A stretch of 47,528 bases of DNA from JBHGYD01 sp041920415 (lineage in GTDB: Bacteria; Bacillota; Bacilli; Bacillales; Anoxybacillaceae): positions 1 through 47,528 of the forward strand of contig JBHGYD010000025.1 of assembly GCA_041920415.1 (NCBI GenBank). The letters run 5' to 3'. Positions 1 through 6,959 of the stretch are shown here, one piece after another. A program made the position numbers and the translations under genes. The stretch's first letter is position 1. Every line of letters begins with the position of its first letter. The notes beneath the pieces were generated by a model. That model was not told the DNA's origin. It was given only the letters and a program-made list of their open reading frames with translations, and ran no database searches.

Positions 1-1
1 T

Positions 2-127
2 GCCAATCGGTTTCATGCCAATCGAAAAGAGTTGCGAGAATCGATTGTTTCGTTCTTGGAGCACCTCGCTCAATTTCCAGAAAAAGTGCTCCAACGCATC
101 GGACAGGTAGTTATGTCGGAAAATTAA
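2..127 (+). pseudogene. C-terminal fragment of IS630-like transposase (cut by window edge)
   Basis: An open frame runs from the window edge to a TAA and encodes about 41 residues, including NRFHANRKELRESIVSFLEH and a closing QFPEKVLQRIG. This resembles the extreme C-terminus of IS630/Tc1-type DDE transposases, where an N-R-[YF]-F stretch is followed by a helix with E-L..SI..F. The catalytic DDE residues would lie upstream, outside the window, so it is not possible to say whether the gene is intact. No terminal inverted repeat or TA duplication can be seen downstream. The family call rests on a short match and is tentative. Confidence 0.45.
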
Positions 128-156
128 TCTGAATCTATATATATTGGTTATTGTTG

Positions 157-188
157 TTGACAAGTTAAAAACCTCACTTACTTATGAT
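157..188 (+). promoter_or_regulatory. Possible promoter with long (20-base) spacer
   Basis: TTGACA (157-162) and TATGAT (183-188) are separated by 20 bases. A small dyad, ACGGT-TC-ACCGT, follows immediately at about 189-200. Spacers of 19-20 bases are typical of MerR-family regulated promoters. No gene that it could serve is intact downstream, so it may be a relic of the element that carried the recombinase. The hexamers are seen; the regulation is inferred. Confidence 0.25.
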
Positions 189-227
189 ACGGTTCACCGT
201 AACGTTGGATAGGGTAAAATAATATAA

Positions 228-254
228 AGGCTAGTATTTAACCAGCCTCTTTTC
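228..254 (+). terminator. Weak stem-loop with T-tract
   Basis: AGGCT (228-232) can pair with AGCCT (244-248). A G-C pair lies above one mismatch, the loop is A/T-rich, and CTTTTC follows. It could end the transcript from the promoter-like site at 157-188. The stem is short, so the call is weak. Nothing else gene-like is seen between 128 and 273. Confidence 0.3.
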
Positions 255-273
255 AGAAATTAAATTCTTTTAA

Positions 274-579
274 ACTTATACGAAAGAAGAATATGATGAA
301 TTCATTAATGACATCAATAAACAAATTGATGACTTATCACTGATGAAACAACAAGCTGAATCATCTCTTCAAACAACAGATCACGAACTTGCCATTCAAG
401 AATTAAAACAGTCACTTGAAGCATTTATGGATTTCAAAGAATTGACTCCTGAAATCCTTCACCGTTTAATCGATCGTATTGAAATAAAAGCAGATGGAAG
501 TCCGAGAATCTTTTACAGATTCTCGAACCCATCTGCTTATTCTTTGATTCTTTCTATCAACGCACAGCACTCCACATGA
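274..579 (+). pseudogene. Relic of a large serine recombinase (C-terminal part)
   Basis: After a stop at 271-273 the frame encodes about 101 residues. A coiled-coil stretch (EEYDEFINDINKQIDDLS, then an EL..QEL heptad region) is followed by ELTPEILHRLIDRIEIKADG and RIFYRFS. This order, coiled coil then L-T-x-E-x-L-x-x-L-I-x-x-I-E-[IV] then Y-R-F, is typical of the C-terminus of large serine recombinases (resolvase plus recombinase plus zinc-ribbon type). The catalytic N-terminal domain is missing and no ribosome binding site precedes any in-frame ATG, so it is a decayed fragment. Its last residues run into the 3' end of rlmCD on the other strand. B. subtilis also carries a resolvase-like gene (yefB) beside rlmCD (yefA), and rlmCD/rumA 3' ends are known integration sites of mobile elements in Firmicutes. 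Confidence 0.55.
484..538 (-). terminator. Two-tier hairpin terminator of rlmCD
   Basis: AAGCAGATGG (488-497) pairs perfectly with CCATCTGCTT (529-538), and CGAGAATC (503-510) pairs with GATTCTCG (518-525) inside it. On the minus strand the stem begins in the rlmCD stop codon and ends with TTTTATTT, so it can terminate rlmCD. The same bases encode the KADG...RIFYRF end of the recombinase relic on the plus strand. Confidence 0.6.
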
Positions 580-1916
580 TTCGTATGCGGAAACATATCG
601 ACTGGCTGAACCTCGAGCGTCTTGTACCCGCCATCTTCGAGGATGCGCAAGTCACGCGCTAACGTTGCCGGGTTACAGGAGACGTAGACGACACGCTTTG
701 GTTTCATGGCAATAATCGTTTGTAAAAGAGCTTCATCACAGCCTTTGCGCGGTGGATCGACAACTATGCAGTCAGCCTGAATGCCTTGTTCGTACCATTT
801 TGGAATAACGACTTCCGCCTCGCCGACGGCAAATTCCGCATTGTCGATGCCGTTGAGCTTTGCGTTTCGCTTCGCGTCTTCAATCGCCTCTGGAACAATT
901 TCAACCCCATATACTTTCTTTGCCTTCTTCGCTAAAAACAACGAAATCGTCCCAATGCCGCAGTACGCATCAATGACTGTTTCTTCACCCGTCAACTGCG
1001 CGTACTCCAACGCTTTTTCATACAGCACTTTCGTCTGTTCCGGGTTGACTTGATAGAAGGAACGAGCAGAGATTGCGAATTTGATATCACCGATGTAATC
1101 GTAAATGTATTCCTCTCCCCACAATACTTTCGTTTCGTCCCCTAGAATAACGTTTGTTCGTTTCGGATTGATGTTTTGCACAATTGACTTGACGTTTGGC
1201 ACGTTTTCAATAATTTCATGAATGATTTTTTTCTTATGCGGAAAATCTTCCGTACGCGTAATGAGAACGACCATCACTTCTTTCGTCATTAGGCCGTAAC
1301 GCGCCATGATATGTCTGAGCGTACCCTTATGCGTTTCTTCGTTGTACGCTTTCACACCATATTTTTCGCAAATCTTTTTCACCGTCTGCACAACGACATC
1401 GTTCATTTCCTGCTGAATGAGACAAGCGTCCATATCAATAATTTGATGGCTGCGCTGCTGGTAAAAGCCAGCGACAAGCCCCCCTTCGCGCTCGCCAACA
1501 GGCACTTGCGCTTTATTGCGATAGCGCCACGGGTTGCTCATGCCAAGCACGGGATGAACAACGACATCGTCAATTTTTCCGATGCGCGCCAGCACTTCTT
1601 TGACGTGCTTATGCTTCGCCTTGAGTTGCCCTTCATAACTTAAATGTTGCAATTGACAGCCGCCACATTGTTTGTAAATCGGGCATGGCGCATCGACGCG
1701 TTCTGGGCTTGGTTCATATAGTTCGATTAAACGACCGTAGCCGTAGCCTTTTTTCACTTTAATCACTTTGATTTTTGCCTTCTCGCCTGGCAGTCCGTTG
1801 GCCACGAAAATTGGAAATCCGTCGATTTTCGCCACGCCTGCCCCGTCATGCGTTAAATCTTCAAACGTGACATCATAATATTCATTTTTCACAACTGGAG
1901 CTTCTACTTTTGCCAT
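537..1916 (-). CDS. rlmCD: 23S rRNA (uracil-C5)-methyltransferase RlmCD
   Basis: SAM-dependent enzyme of the RumA/TrmA family; the Gram-positive RlmCD methylates two uridines of 23S rRNA (U747 and U1939 in E. coli numbering). It has 459 residues, normal for the family. An N-terminal TRAM domain (about 10-70) is followed by an iron-sulfur cysteine cluster (C78, C84, C87 in CPIYKQCGGC, with a fourth Cys near 165). A Rossmann methyltransferase core follows, with SFYQVNPEQT, VIDAYCGIGTISLFLA and VVDPPRKGC. The SCNPAT motif holds the catalytic Cys at about 414. GGAAG lies upstream of the ATG. The gene follows dagK at a 76-base gap that contains its own promoter-like hexamers, and ends in a strong hairpin. 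Neighbours match the B. subtilis yerQ-yefA order. Confidence 0.93.
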   Translation of the reverse strand: MAKVEAPVVKNEYYDVTFEDLTHDGAGVAKIDGFPIFVANGLPGEKAKIKVIKVKKGYGYGRLIELYEPSPERVDAPCPIYKQCGGCQLQHLSYEGQLKAKHKHVKEVLARIGKIDDVVVHPVLGMSNPWRYRNKAQVPVGEREGGLVAGFYQQRSHQIIDMDACLIQQEMNDVVVQTVKKICEKYGVKAYNEETHKGTLRHIMARYGLMTKEVMVVLITRTEDFPHKKKIIHEIIENVPNVKSIVQNINPKRTNVILGDETKVLWGEEYIYDYIGDIKFAISARSFYQVNPEQTKVLYEKALEYAQLTGEETVIDAYCGIGTISLFLAKKAKKVYGVEIVPEAIEDAKRNAKLNGIDNAEFAVGEAEVVIPKWYEQGIQADCIVVDPPRKGCDEALLQTIIAMKPKRVVYVSCNPATLARDLRILEDGGYKTLEVQPVDMFPHTNHVECCALIERIKE

Positions 1917-1949
1917 CTGTCATACTTCCTTTTCGTCAAAATGCTGCAC

Positions 1950-1980
1950 TGATTGTATCATACAATCACTTCAGACACAA
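1950..1980 (-). promoter_or_regulatory. Candidate rlmCD promoter overlapping a 19-base palindrome
   Basis: On the minus strand TTGTGT (1975-1980) and TACAAT (1952-1957) are 17 bases apart, 35 bases upstream of the rlmCD ATG. A perfect odd palindrome, TGATTGTAT-C-ATACAATCA (1950-1968), covers the -10 element and could be an operator. Hexamers and palindrome are seen; function is inferred. Confidence 0.35.
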
Positions 1981-2008
1981 AAAGAGAACAGGTTACTGCC
2001 CTGCTCCC
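1978..2008 (-). terminator. Terminator overlapping the dagK stop codon
   Basis: On the minus strand a stem of about nine pairs, two of them G-U, is formed by GGGAGCAGG and CCTGTTCTC (stem bases 1984-2008). A seven-base loop contains the TAA stop, and a run of five T follows. It would separate dagK from rlmCD, consistent with a promoter just downstream. Confidence 0.5.
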
Positions 2009-2919
2009 ATTTGCTTTGCTTTTTCTTTTGGCACAAACACTTCAAGGTGTCGGTATAAGTTGACAAACTCGCCCGGTAACAATCCGCCATATTCGCCGTC
2101 TAGATTGAGCTGCATTTTGTTCGGCGCGGTTACCTTGATGCGGTTTGCCTTTGTATAAATTAAATGCGGATCATTAATATGCTCGCCTCTTGCGGCAAGT
2201 GTGACGACTCGAATAAATTCAGCGAGATTCGTTTTCTTTAAAATAATTAAATCAAACATTCCATCATTAAGCGATGAATCCGGCGCCAACTTTTCAAACC
2301 CGCCGACAGAGTTCGTGAGCGAAACTAAGAACAGCATAATTTCGCCTTCATATACTTTGCCGTCGTACTCAATGCGCGCTTCAGTCGCTTTAATCGACGG
2401 TAGCATTTCAATTCCTTTTAAATAATATGCCAGCTGACCAAGCATCGTTTTTAGCTTGCTTGGCACTTCGTATGTTAGCTCTGTTAGTCGGCCGCCGCCG
2501 GCAATATTAATAAAATAACGCGTTTTCCCTTCGTTCGTTACGCAGCCAATATCAATCGGCACCGCTTTCCCATTCACAATGACATCACATGCGCCTTCAA
2601 TCGTGCGCGGCACGCCGATCGCTCGCGCAAAATCATTCGTTGTTCCGACCGGAATAATGCCAAGCTTCGGACGATACTTTTGATCGGCAAGTCCATTGAC
2701 TACTTCGTTAATCGTTCCATCTCCACCAGCAGCGATAACAAGGTCAAATTTCCGCTCTACAGCCGCTCTAGCAGCCTTCGTCGCGTCCCCTGCTCCTGTC
2801 GTCGCATGACAGGACGTTTCATAGCCGGCTTGTTCTAGACGAATTAACACATCTGGTAAATGCTTTTTAAACAGCTCACGACCTGATGTTGGATTGTAAA
2901 TAATTCTCGCTCGTTTCAT
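1993..2919 (-). CDS. dagK: Diacylglycerol kinase DagK (DgkB)
   Basis: Soluble lipid kinase that returns diacylglycerol, released by lipoteichoic acid synthesis, to phosphatidic acid at the membrane. The 308 residues fit the family. The DAGK catalytic domain opens with IIYNPTSGRE, and the nucleotide-binding GGDGTINEVVNGL lies near residue 65-80. It continues with GIIPVGTTNDFARA and the C-terminal lobe DGEYGGLLPGEF. The start is ATG after a GGATGATGGGG region. A good sigma-A promoter lies about 60 bases upstream. The gene is followed by rlmCD as in B. subtilis (yerQ-yefA). In B. subtilis gatB lies nearby upstream, but here about 12.7 kb of other genes intervene. Confidence 0.92.
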   Translation of the reverse strand: MKRARIIYNPTSGRELFKKHLPDVLIRLEQAGYETSCHATTGAGDATKAARAAVERKFDLVIAAGGDGTINEVVNGLADQKYRPKLGIIPVGTTNDFARAIGVPRTIEGACDVIVNGKAVPIDIGCVTNEGKTRYFINIAGGGRLTELTYEVPSKLKTMLGQLAYYLKGIEMLPSIKATEARIEYDGKVYEGEIMLFLVSLTNSVGGFEKLAPDSSLNDGMFDLIILKKTNLAEFIRVVTLAARGEHINDPHLIYTKANRIKVTAPNKMQLNLDGEYGGLLPGEFVNLYRHLEVFVPKEKAKQMGAGQ

Positions 2920-2975
2920 ATCCCCATCATCCTACTTATCTTAAAATAAAGTAACTTCAAATTCCACTATTTAAC

Positions 2976-3004
2976 ATAATAACGAAAGGAGCACGTCGTT
3001 GCAA
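2976..3004 (-). promoter_or_regulatory. Sigma-A promoter for dagK
   Basis: On the minus strand TTGCAA (2999-3004) and TATTAT (2976-2981) are exactly 17 bases apart, upstream of dagK. The rest of the gene-free stretch 2920-3256 holds A/T-rich sequence, a 10-base inverted repeat at 3095-3169 and the floT terminator. No gene is seen there. Confidence 0.45.
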
Positions 3005-3094
3005 TGATTTCGCTTCAAAGATGAACAAACATAATAGTTGAACGACTGTGTTATTATATCAAAAATCAAAAAAAAAATTCATTCAAAAAACATT

Positions 3095-3169
3095 AGTGAT
3101 CGTCTTATGAAAGCCATTTTGGAATTAAAAATAAAATTCATGAAGATTTTCCCCATACTGACGATCACT
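3095..3169. repeat. Inverted repeat with 55-base loop
   Basis: AGTGATCGTC (3095-3104) and GACGATCACT (3160-3169) are perfect inverted copies in the floT-dagK gap. A further palindrome, CACTA-A-TAGTG, follows at 3204-3214. The loop is A/T-rich. This may be the remnant of a small mobile element or an RNA structure in the floT 3' region; no function is claimed. Confidence 0.4.
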
Positions 3170-3211
3170 GACATATTTATGTTTCGTCCATAACCATCTT
3201 TGGCACTAATA

Positions 3212-3243
3212 GTGAAAGACGCCGTGCGAAAACACGACGCCTT
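3212..3243 (-). terminator. Terminator of nfeD2-floT
   Basis: On the minus strand GGCGTCGTG pairs with CACGGCGTC, with two G-U pairs, around a TTTTCG loop just after the floT stop. Flanking A-T pairs extend it. The T-tract is short (TTTC), so termination may be incomplete. Confidence 0.5.
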
Positions 3244-3256
3244 CTTGTGCACTTTT

Positions 3257-4786
3257 TTATTCGTTCGCTTTTTCTGTTTTCTTCTGCCCAGCAATCTCTT
3301 GTGTTAACTGGTCGATGCTGTTTTTCACGTTCCCTTTGCCAGAGAAGTTTTCAAGCAATTCTTTTACATCGATGCCAGAAGAAGCTTTAAGCGATTCTTG
3401 CAATGTCGTCATTAAGTTGGTCGCATAACTTGTTACTCTATTCGCTCCACCATTCGCATCGCTACTTCCTGTATCGACAATCGTAATCTTATCAATATTC
3501 GCAAGCGGGCTTGCCACTTGTTTTGCATATTCAGGAAGCATTTTTAAAATCATATCGAGAATCGCAGCTTTGCCGTATTGTTCGAACGCTTCGGCGATTT
3601 TTTGCTTTGCTTCCGCTTCGGCTAGACCTTTCAAGCGGATAACCTCTGCTTCGGCTTCCCCTTTTGCTTTCTCCGCTTCCGCCTTCGCTAAACCATCGAT
3701 GCGCACTTTTTCCGCTTCGGCTTTTGCCATCGCTTCGATGCGATATTTGTGAGCATCTGCTTCGGCCATTTGCTTCACTTTTTCCGCAGCTGCCGCTTGC
3801 TCGACCGCGTAACGGTCCGCATCGGCTTTCTTTTTCACTTCGGAATCATATTGGCGCTCGCGGCGTAAAATTTCTTTTTCTTCGAGCTCAATTTGCTTTT
3901 GACGTTCAATAATTTTAATTTGCATTTGCTGTTCGATAACTTCTTGCTTCGCTTTCGCTTCTTCTAAATGATACGCTTGGTCCGCACGTGCTTTGGCGAT
4001 ATCTTGCTCGCGGCGAAATTCGGCCATTTTCAACTGGTTGATTTTCTCTGCTTCCGCAATTTCCGTGAGGCGTTCCAACTCTGCTCTTCTTGCCTCCTTG
4101 TCCGCTTCCGCTCGCTTAATTCGTGTTTCTTTTTCTGCTTCTGCTGTGGCGATATCGGCATCGCGCTTTACTTGGGCAATGCGCGGCTTCCCTAAGGAAT
4201 CAAGATAGCCATTTTTGTCGCGCACATCTTTAATTGTAAAAGAAACGATAACAAGACCCATTTTCGCTAAATCGTGTGACGCGACACGTTGTACTTCTTG
4301 TGAGAATTTATCGCGGTTTTTATAAATTTCCTCCACTGTCATCGAGCCGAGAATCGAGCGAAGATGACCTTCTAACACTTCTTTTGCTTCGTTTTCCATA
4401 TCGTGTCTTGTTTTTCCTAAAAACTGCTCCGCCGCTGTGGCAATTTCACCGATGGAACTGCCGACTTTAATAATCGCCACCCCATCCGCCATTACAGGAA
4501 CACCTTGCTCTGTATACACTTCCGGCGTCTGCACATCGAGTTTAATCGATAGCAAACTAAGGGGCCGTGCTTGTTGGAAAATCGGCAACACAAACGTACC
4601 ACCGCCGCGGACGATTTTTATTTTATTCCCAGCTTCATCAACATGCACATTTTTGTTGCCAAGATAACTGCCCGTTACAATGAGCGCTTCATCGGGACCG
4701 GCTGTACGATAGCGCAACATAAAGACAGCTACTAACCCGAGAAGCAATAAAACAACAACACCAATAACTACTAACATCGGCAACAT
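3257..4786 (-). CDS. floT: Flotillin-like protein FloT
   Basis: Scaffold protein of functional membrane microdomains, homologous to B. subtilis YuaG/FloT. It has 509 residues. A hydrophobic N-terminal anchor (about 3-24, rich in V and L) is followed by the SPFH/band-7 domain (about 30-190, with GGGTFVLPIFQQARPLSL and the AAEQFLGK region). A long Ala/Glu/Lys-rich coiled coil (about 200-420) carries the EA repeats (AEAEK, KAEAEKV) diagnostic of flotillins and drives oligomerisation. It is cotranscribed with nfeD2 16 bases upstream, a gene pair that acts with flotillin. The operon has a sigma-W promoter, as in B. subtilis, so induction by envelope-active agents is expected. No truncation is seen. 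Confidence 0.92.
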   Translation of the reverse strand: MLPMLVVIGVVVLLLLGLVAVFMLRYRTAGPDEALIVTGSYLGNKNVHVDEAGNKIKIVRGGGTFVLPIFQQARPLSLLSIKLDVQTPEVYTEQGVPVMADGVAIIKVGSSIGEIATAAEQFLGKTRHDMENEAKEVLEGHLRSILGSMTVEEIYKNRDKFSQEVQRVASHDLAKMGLVIVSFTIKDVRDKNGYLDSLGKPRIAQVKRDADIATAEAEKETRIKRAEADKEARRAELERLTEIAEAEKINQLKMAEFRREQDIAKARADQAYHLEEAKAKQEVIEQQMQIKIIERQKQIELEEKEILRRERQYDSEVKKKADADRYAVEQAAAAEKVKQMAEADAHKYRIEAMAKAEAEKVRIDGLAKAEAEKAKGEAEAEVIRLKGLAEAEAKQKIAEAFEQYGKAAILDMILKMLPEYAKQVASPLANIDKITIVDTGSSDANGGANRVTSYATNLMTTLQESLKASSGIDVKELLENFSGKGNVKNSIDQLTQEIAGQKKTEKANE

Positions 4787-4802
4787 ACAAACTCTCCCCC
4801 TC

Positions 4803-5342
4803 TTATTTTAATGGAATATAGTAAGGATCGTGCTTCGCGACTTTCGCGACGCCGTTTTCCATTTGAACGATAACGACTTCTGTGCCTGATGGAATCTCTT
4901 CGTCTTTCCAACTTTGCGCTGGTTTCGAAATCGCACCGCTCGTTCCTTGAATGAGAATCTCACCGAATCCATCTTTCGGAACGGTCACAATCACTTTCGC
5001 AATTCGCCCTTCTAAATCCGATTCTGAGTAATTCAACGACGCTTCCGCTGAACGAAGCGGAATGAACACAAAAAAGTGCAAAAGCAATACCATCATCAAT
5101 GCGATTCCAGCGCTGGTAAGACCAATCAATGGGCTTGAAAAACCCGTATATGTTTCAAACAAATAACCGGCGGCACTAAATACCGTCAAAAATGATAAAA
5201 CTAACTGCGGGCTTAATAAGGGGTGATCGGGCACATCAAAAATCCCGTCTAATATATCGCTTAATAAAATATAGAAAAACGTCAAACTCCCGCTCACAAT
5301 GAGCGTAACTAAATAAATGGTCTCCATCGGATATCCGAACAT
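4803..5342 (-). CDS. nfeD2: NfeD-family membrane protein NfeD2 (YuaF-like)
   Basis: NfeD2 proteins are partners of flotillins, encoded next to them across bacteria. The 179 residues contain three or four hydrophobic helices (about 8-28, 45-65, 70-95). A C-terminal OB-fold region of about 65 residues follows (LEGRIAKVIVTVPKDGFGEI, then SGTEVVIVQMENGVAKV). The first ATG has a GGGGGA box about 10 bases upstream; a second ATG five codons in (METIYLV) is possible and looks more family-like at the N-terminus. The operon continues into floT. It is preceded by a sigma-W promoter and, further up, by a TGAAAA direct-repeat pair that also occurs at three other promoters nearby. Confidence 0.85.
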   Translation of the reverse strand: MFGYPMETIYLVTLIVSGSLTFFYILLSDILDGIFDVPDHPLLSPQLVLSFLTVFSAAGYLFETYTGFSSPLIGLTSAGIALMMVLLLHFFVFIPLRSAEASLNYSESDLEGRIAKVIVTVPKDGFGEILIQGTSGAISKPAQSWKDEEIPSGTEVVIVQMENGVAKVAKHDPYYIPLK

Positions 5343-5381
5343 TTCCTACAATCCCCCTTTTCGCCCATGTTCAGTTAATAA

Positions 5382-5407
5382 TACGAACTGGACAAAAAAA
5401 CGTTTCA
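5382..5407 (-). promoter_or_regulatory. Sigma-W promoter of nfeD2-floT
   Basis: On the minus strand TGAAAC (5402-5407) is followed after exactly 16 bases by CGTA (5382-5385). This is the textbook ECF sigma-W pattern. The start site would lie near 5375, about 33 bases before nfeD2. In B. subtilis the yuaFGI operon is a known sigma-W target, so sequence and family knowledge agree. Confidence 0.85.
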
Positions 5408-5492
5408 TAATTTTTTCTATTTAGAGAAAAATTTTAAATCGTTTTCGTTTCCGCTACGACATCTTATCCCCCTCTTTCATTTGTCTGGTTTC

Positions 5493-5528
5493 ATTCTAAA
5501 AAAGAGAACGGTGAAAATACGATGAAAA
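5493..5528 (-). promoter_or_regulatory. Candidate response-regulator site and promoter upstream of nfeD2-floT (site A)
   Basis: TGAAAA occurs at 5512-5517 and 5523-5528 on the plus strand, an 11-base period typical of OmpR/PhoB-type binding. On the minus strand a TAGAAT hexamer (5493-5498) lies 13 bases downstream, so it could drive a second, longer nfeD2-floT transcript. The spacing is two bases longer than in the three matching sites at 6084-6160 and 8395-8428, so this one is less certain. Confidence 0.4.
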
Positions 5529-5539
5529 GTACATGCTGG

Positions 5540-5582
5540 TAAAAAGAAAAAAAGCGTAAGATATTTTTAGGCTCTTACGCTT
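5540..5582 (-). terminator. Terminator of the PepSY_TM gene
   Basis: AAGCGTAAGA (5552-5561) and TCTTACGCTT (5573-5582) form a perfect 10-pair stem. On the minus strand a T-rich tract follows at once. It closes the gene that ends at 5592. Confidence 0.85.
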
Positions 5583-5591
5583 AAGCGTTGA

Positions 5592-6050
5592 TTACTGTCC
5601 TTCCGCTTCCTTCAAAAGACGTTTCTTTCGACCCTTTCTCTGAGCCTGCAACAATTTTACAGACAAATAGATGCCAGACAATGTTAAGAAAATTATGCTG
5701 ATTGCAGCAATATCAATCGCCCACCTAATATCCATGTTCCCTAATCGTCCCTCATGGAGACCGCGGATGATTCCGGCTAATGAGTTGTCTCCTCTTTCCC
5801 CTCTAAAGCCTTCTTTCGGTCCGAAGCTTCCTTGTTCTTGACCTGCTTCTTGGGCGATATTGTTTCCTTGTAAAATGTTGTTCACTGAAATTTGTCCTTG
5901 TTTTACGTTTTGCGTATGCATAGGTTGACCCTTAGGCTGCTGCCCTATCAACCACGGTTCCGCTAATAATAGCCCTGTAATAGCTTCCACAAGCAAGAAA
6001 ACAGATGTAATCAATCCAATCCATAAATGTGCTTGTCTCATTTTTTTCAT
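5592..6050 (-). CDS. Short PepSY-associated TM (PepSY_TM) membrane protein
   Basis: A 152-residue protein with two membrane helices. TM1 (about 8-30) carries HLWIGLITSVFLLVEAITGL, matching the H-x-W-x-G...TG signature of PepSY_TM proteins. TM2 (about 108-132) is preceded by LHEGRLG, the second family signature with its His. The 75-residue loop between them, probably outside the cell, is rich in Gln, Asn and Gly. The basic C-terminus would be cytoplasmic. PepSY_TM proteins include PiuB-like iron/haem-related proteins, and the two His could bind haem, but no redox or PepSY domain is present. AAGGAGG lies eight bases from the ATG. The gene is divergent from the two-component operon and shares with it a repeat pattern expected to bind the response regulator. 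It may be an accessory sensor or a target; function is not known. Confidence 0.75.
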   Translation of the reverse strand: MKKMRQAHLWIGLITSVFLLVEAITGLLLAEPWLIGQQPKGQPMHTQNVKQGQISVNNILQGNNIAQEAGQEQGSFGPKEGFRGERGDNSLAGIIRGLHEGRLGNMDIRWAIDIAAISIIFLTLSGIYLSVKLLQAQRKGRKKRLLKEAEGQ

Positions 6051-6083
6051 AATCTATGCCTCCTTGTATACTTCTTAGGCATG

Positions 6084-6117
6084 ACTTTAAAGCAAAAAAG
6101 TGAAAATATGGTGAAAA
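6084..6117 (-). promoter_or_regulatory. Response-regulator site and promoter of the PepSY_TM gene (site B)
   Basis: TGAAAA at 6101-6106 and 6112-6117 on the plus strand has an 11-base period. On the minus strand a TAAAGT -10 candidate (6084-6089) lies exactly 11 bases downstream of the repeat pair, the same geometry as the sites at 6127-6160 and 8395-8428. No good -35 hexamer exists; the repeats occupy that position, as in activator-dependent Pho-type promoters. Binding is inferred. Confidence 0.5.
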
Positions 6118-6126
6118 ACAAAATCA

Positions 6127-6160
6127 CTTTCACTTATTTTTCATAAACATTTGTTATGAT
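6127..6160 (+). promoter_or_regulatory. Response-regulator site and promoter of the two-component operon (site B2)
   Basis: CTTTCA (6127-6132) and TTTTCA (6138-6143) are the reverse complement of TGAAAA-N5-TGAAAG. A TATGAT -10 (6155-6160) follows after 11 bases. It points at the response regulator and implies autoregulation. Together with site B it makes a divergent, back-to-back control region. Confidence 0.55.
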
Positions 6161-6296
6161 AATTGATGAAAAACGGCTCTGTTGATGGGTGAAAACATTG
6201 AGGTGCTTAACTTCTCTCACTTCAACGATTCAGACATGTGTACCAGCAATGAAAAATCAACGAGCCATAAGAATAGAAGAAAGGAAGAGCGAATCG

Positions 6297-6959
6297 ATGA
6301 AAATTCTCCTTGCAGAAGACGACCTCTATTTAGGTGAACTCATCGTGCATATGTTGAAGAAAAAAGGAGCCGACAAAGTCGATTGGGTGCAAGAAGGAGA
6401 AGAGGCATATGAATATGCACTTGCTTCCTTTTACGATGTCGTCATTTTAGACTGGATGCTGCCAAACGGGGATGGCGTCGAAGTTTGCAAGCGTCTCCGC
6501 AAAAAAGGATATTCAGGTGCGATTTTGATGCTCACGGCGAAAGATGCCGTCCAAGACCGCGTCGAAGGATTAGAAGCGGGCGCGGACGATTATCTGGTTA
6601 AACCTTTTGAAATCGACGAACTTATGGCGCGCTTAAAAGCATTATCGCGTCGCACGTTTGTACCGATTCAAGAAGAAACGATTCGCTTTAAAGACTTTGT
6701 CCTAAATCGGACAAGCCACACGCTACATCGCGGCGACAAAGAAATTTTTCTTACACCGCGCGAATTTCAACTTCTCGATTTACTCTTGCAAAATAAAGGA
6801 CGTGTATTGTCGCGCGAAACTCTTCTTGATCGCATTTGGGGATATGACGCTGACGTTTCGATGAAAACGATTGATGCGACTGTCAAACTTCTTCGAAAAA
6901 AGCTCGATGTTGACATTATTCAAACCGTACGTGGGGTGGGGTATAAAATTGAAGAATAA
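6297..6959 (+). CDS. OmpR/PhoB-family response regulator
   Basis: A 220-residue regulator. The receiver domain (1-115) has the acidic pair D8/D9, phospho-acceptor D52 (in VVILDWMLPNG), T80 and K102 (VKPFE). The winged-helix DNA-binding domain (about 125-220) contains LTPREFQLLDLLLQNKGRVL and the closing TVRGVGYKIE. The start at 6297 is preferred over the upstream ATG at 6189. An AAGGAAGA box lies eight bases ahead, the protein then begins as receivers usually do, and the 36 extra residues look non-coding. The kinase gene overlaps its stop, so the two are translated together. It probably binds 11-base-spaced TGAAAA repeats seen at its own promoter and at three others. The pairing with a PepSY protein recalls ykoGH-ykoI of B. 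subtilis, but orthology is not shown. Confidence 0.88.
   Translation: MKILLAEDDLYLGELIVHMLKKKGADKVDWVQEGEEAYEYALASFYDVVILDWMLPNGDGVEVCKRLRKKGYSGAILMLTAKDAVQDRVEGLEAGADDYLVKPFEIDELMARLKALSRRTFVPIQEETIRFKDFVLNRTSHTLHRGDKEIFLTPREFQLLDLLLQNKGRVLSRETLLDRIWGYDADVSMKTIDATVKLLRKKLDVDIIQTVRGVGYKIEE

Noticed and set aside
2999..3031. Very short frame after an AAAGGAG box in the floT-dagK gap
   Set aside because: It would encode only six residues and overlaps the dagK promoter on the other strand.
3079..3294. 71-codon Lys-rich frame at the floT end
   Set aside because: It overlaps the floT C-terminus and terminator; the composition is that of A/T-rich non-coding sequence.
3570..4667. Several Ala/Ser/Phe-rich plus-strand frames
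   Set aside because: They are shadows of the Ala/Glu-rich coiled coil of floT.
5481..5503. Second TGAAAC on the minus strand upstream of nfeD2, as an extra sigma-W promoter
   Set aside because: The nearest CGTA is 29 bases away, not 16 or 17.
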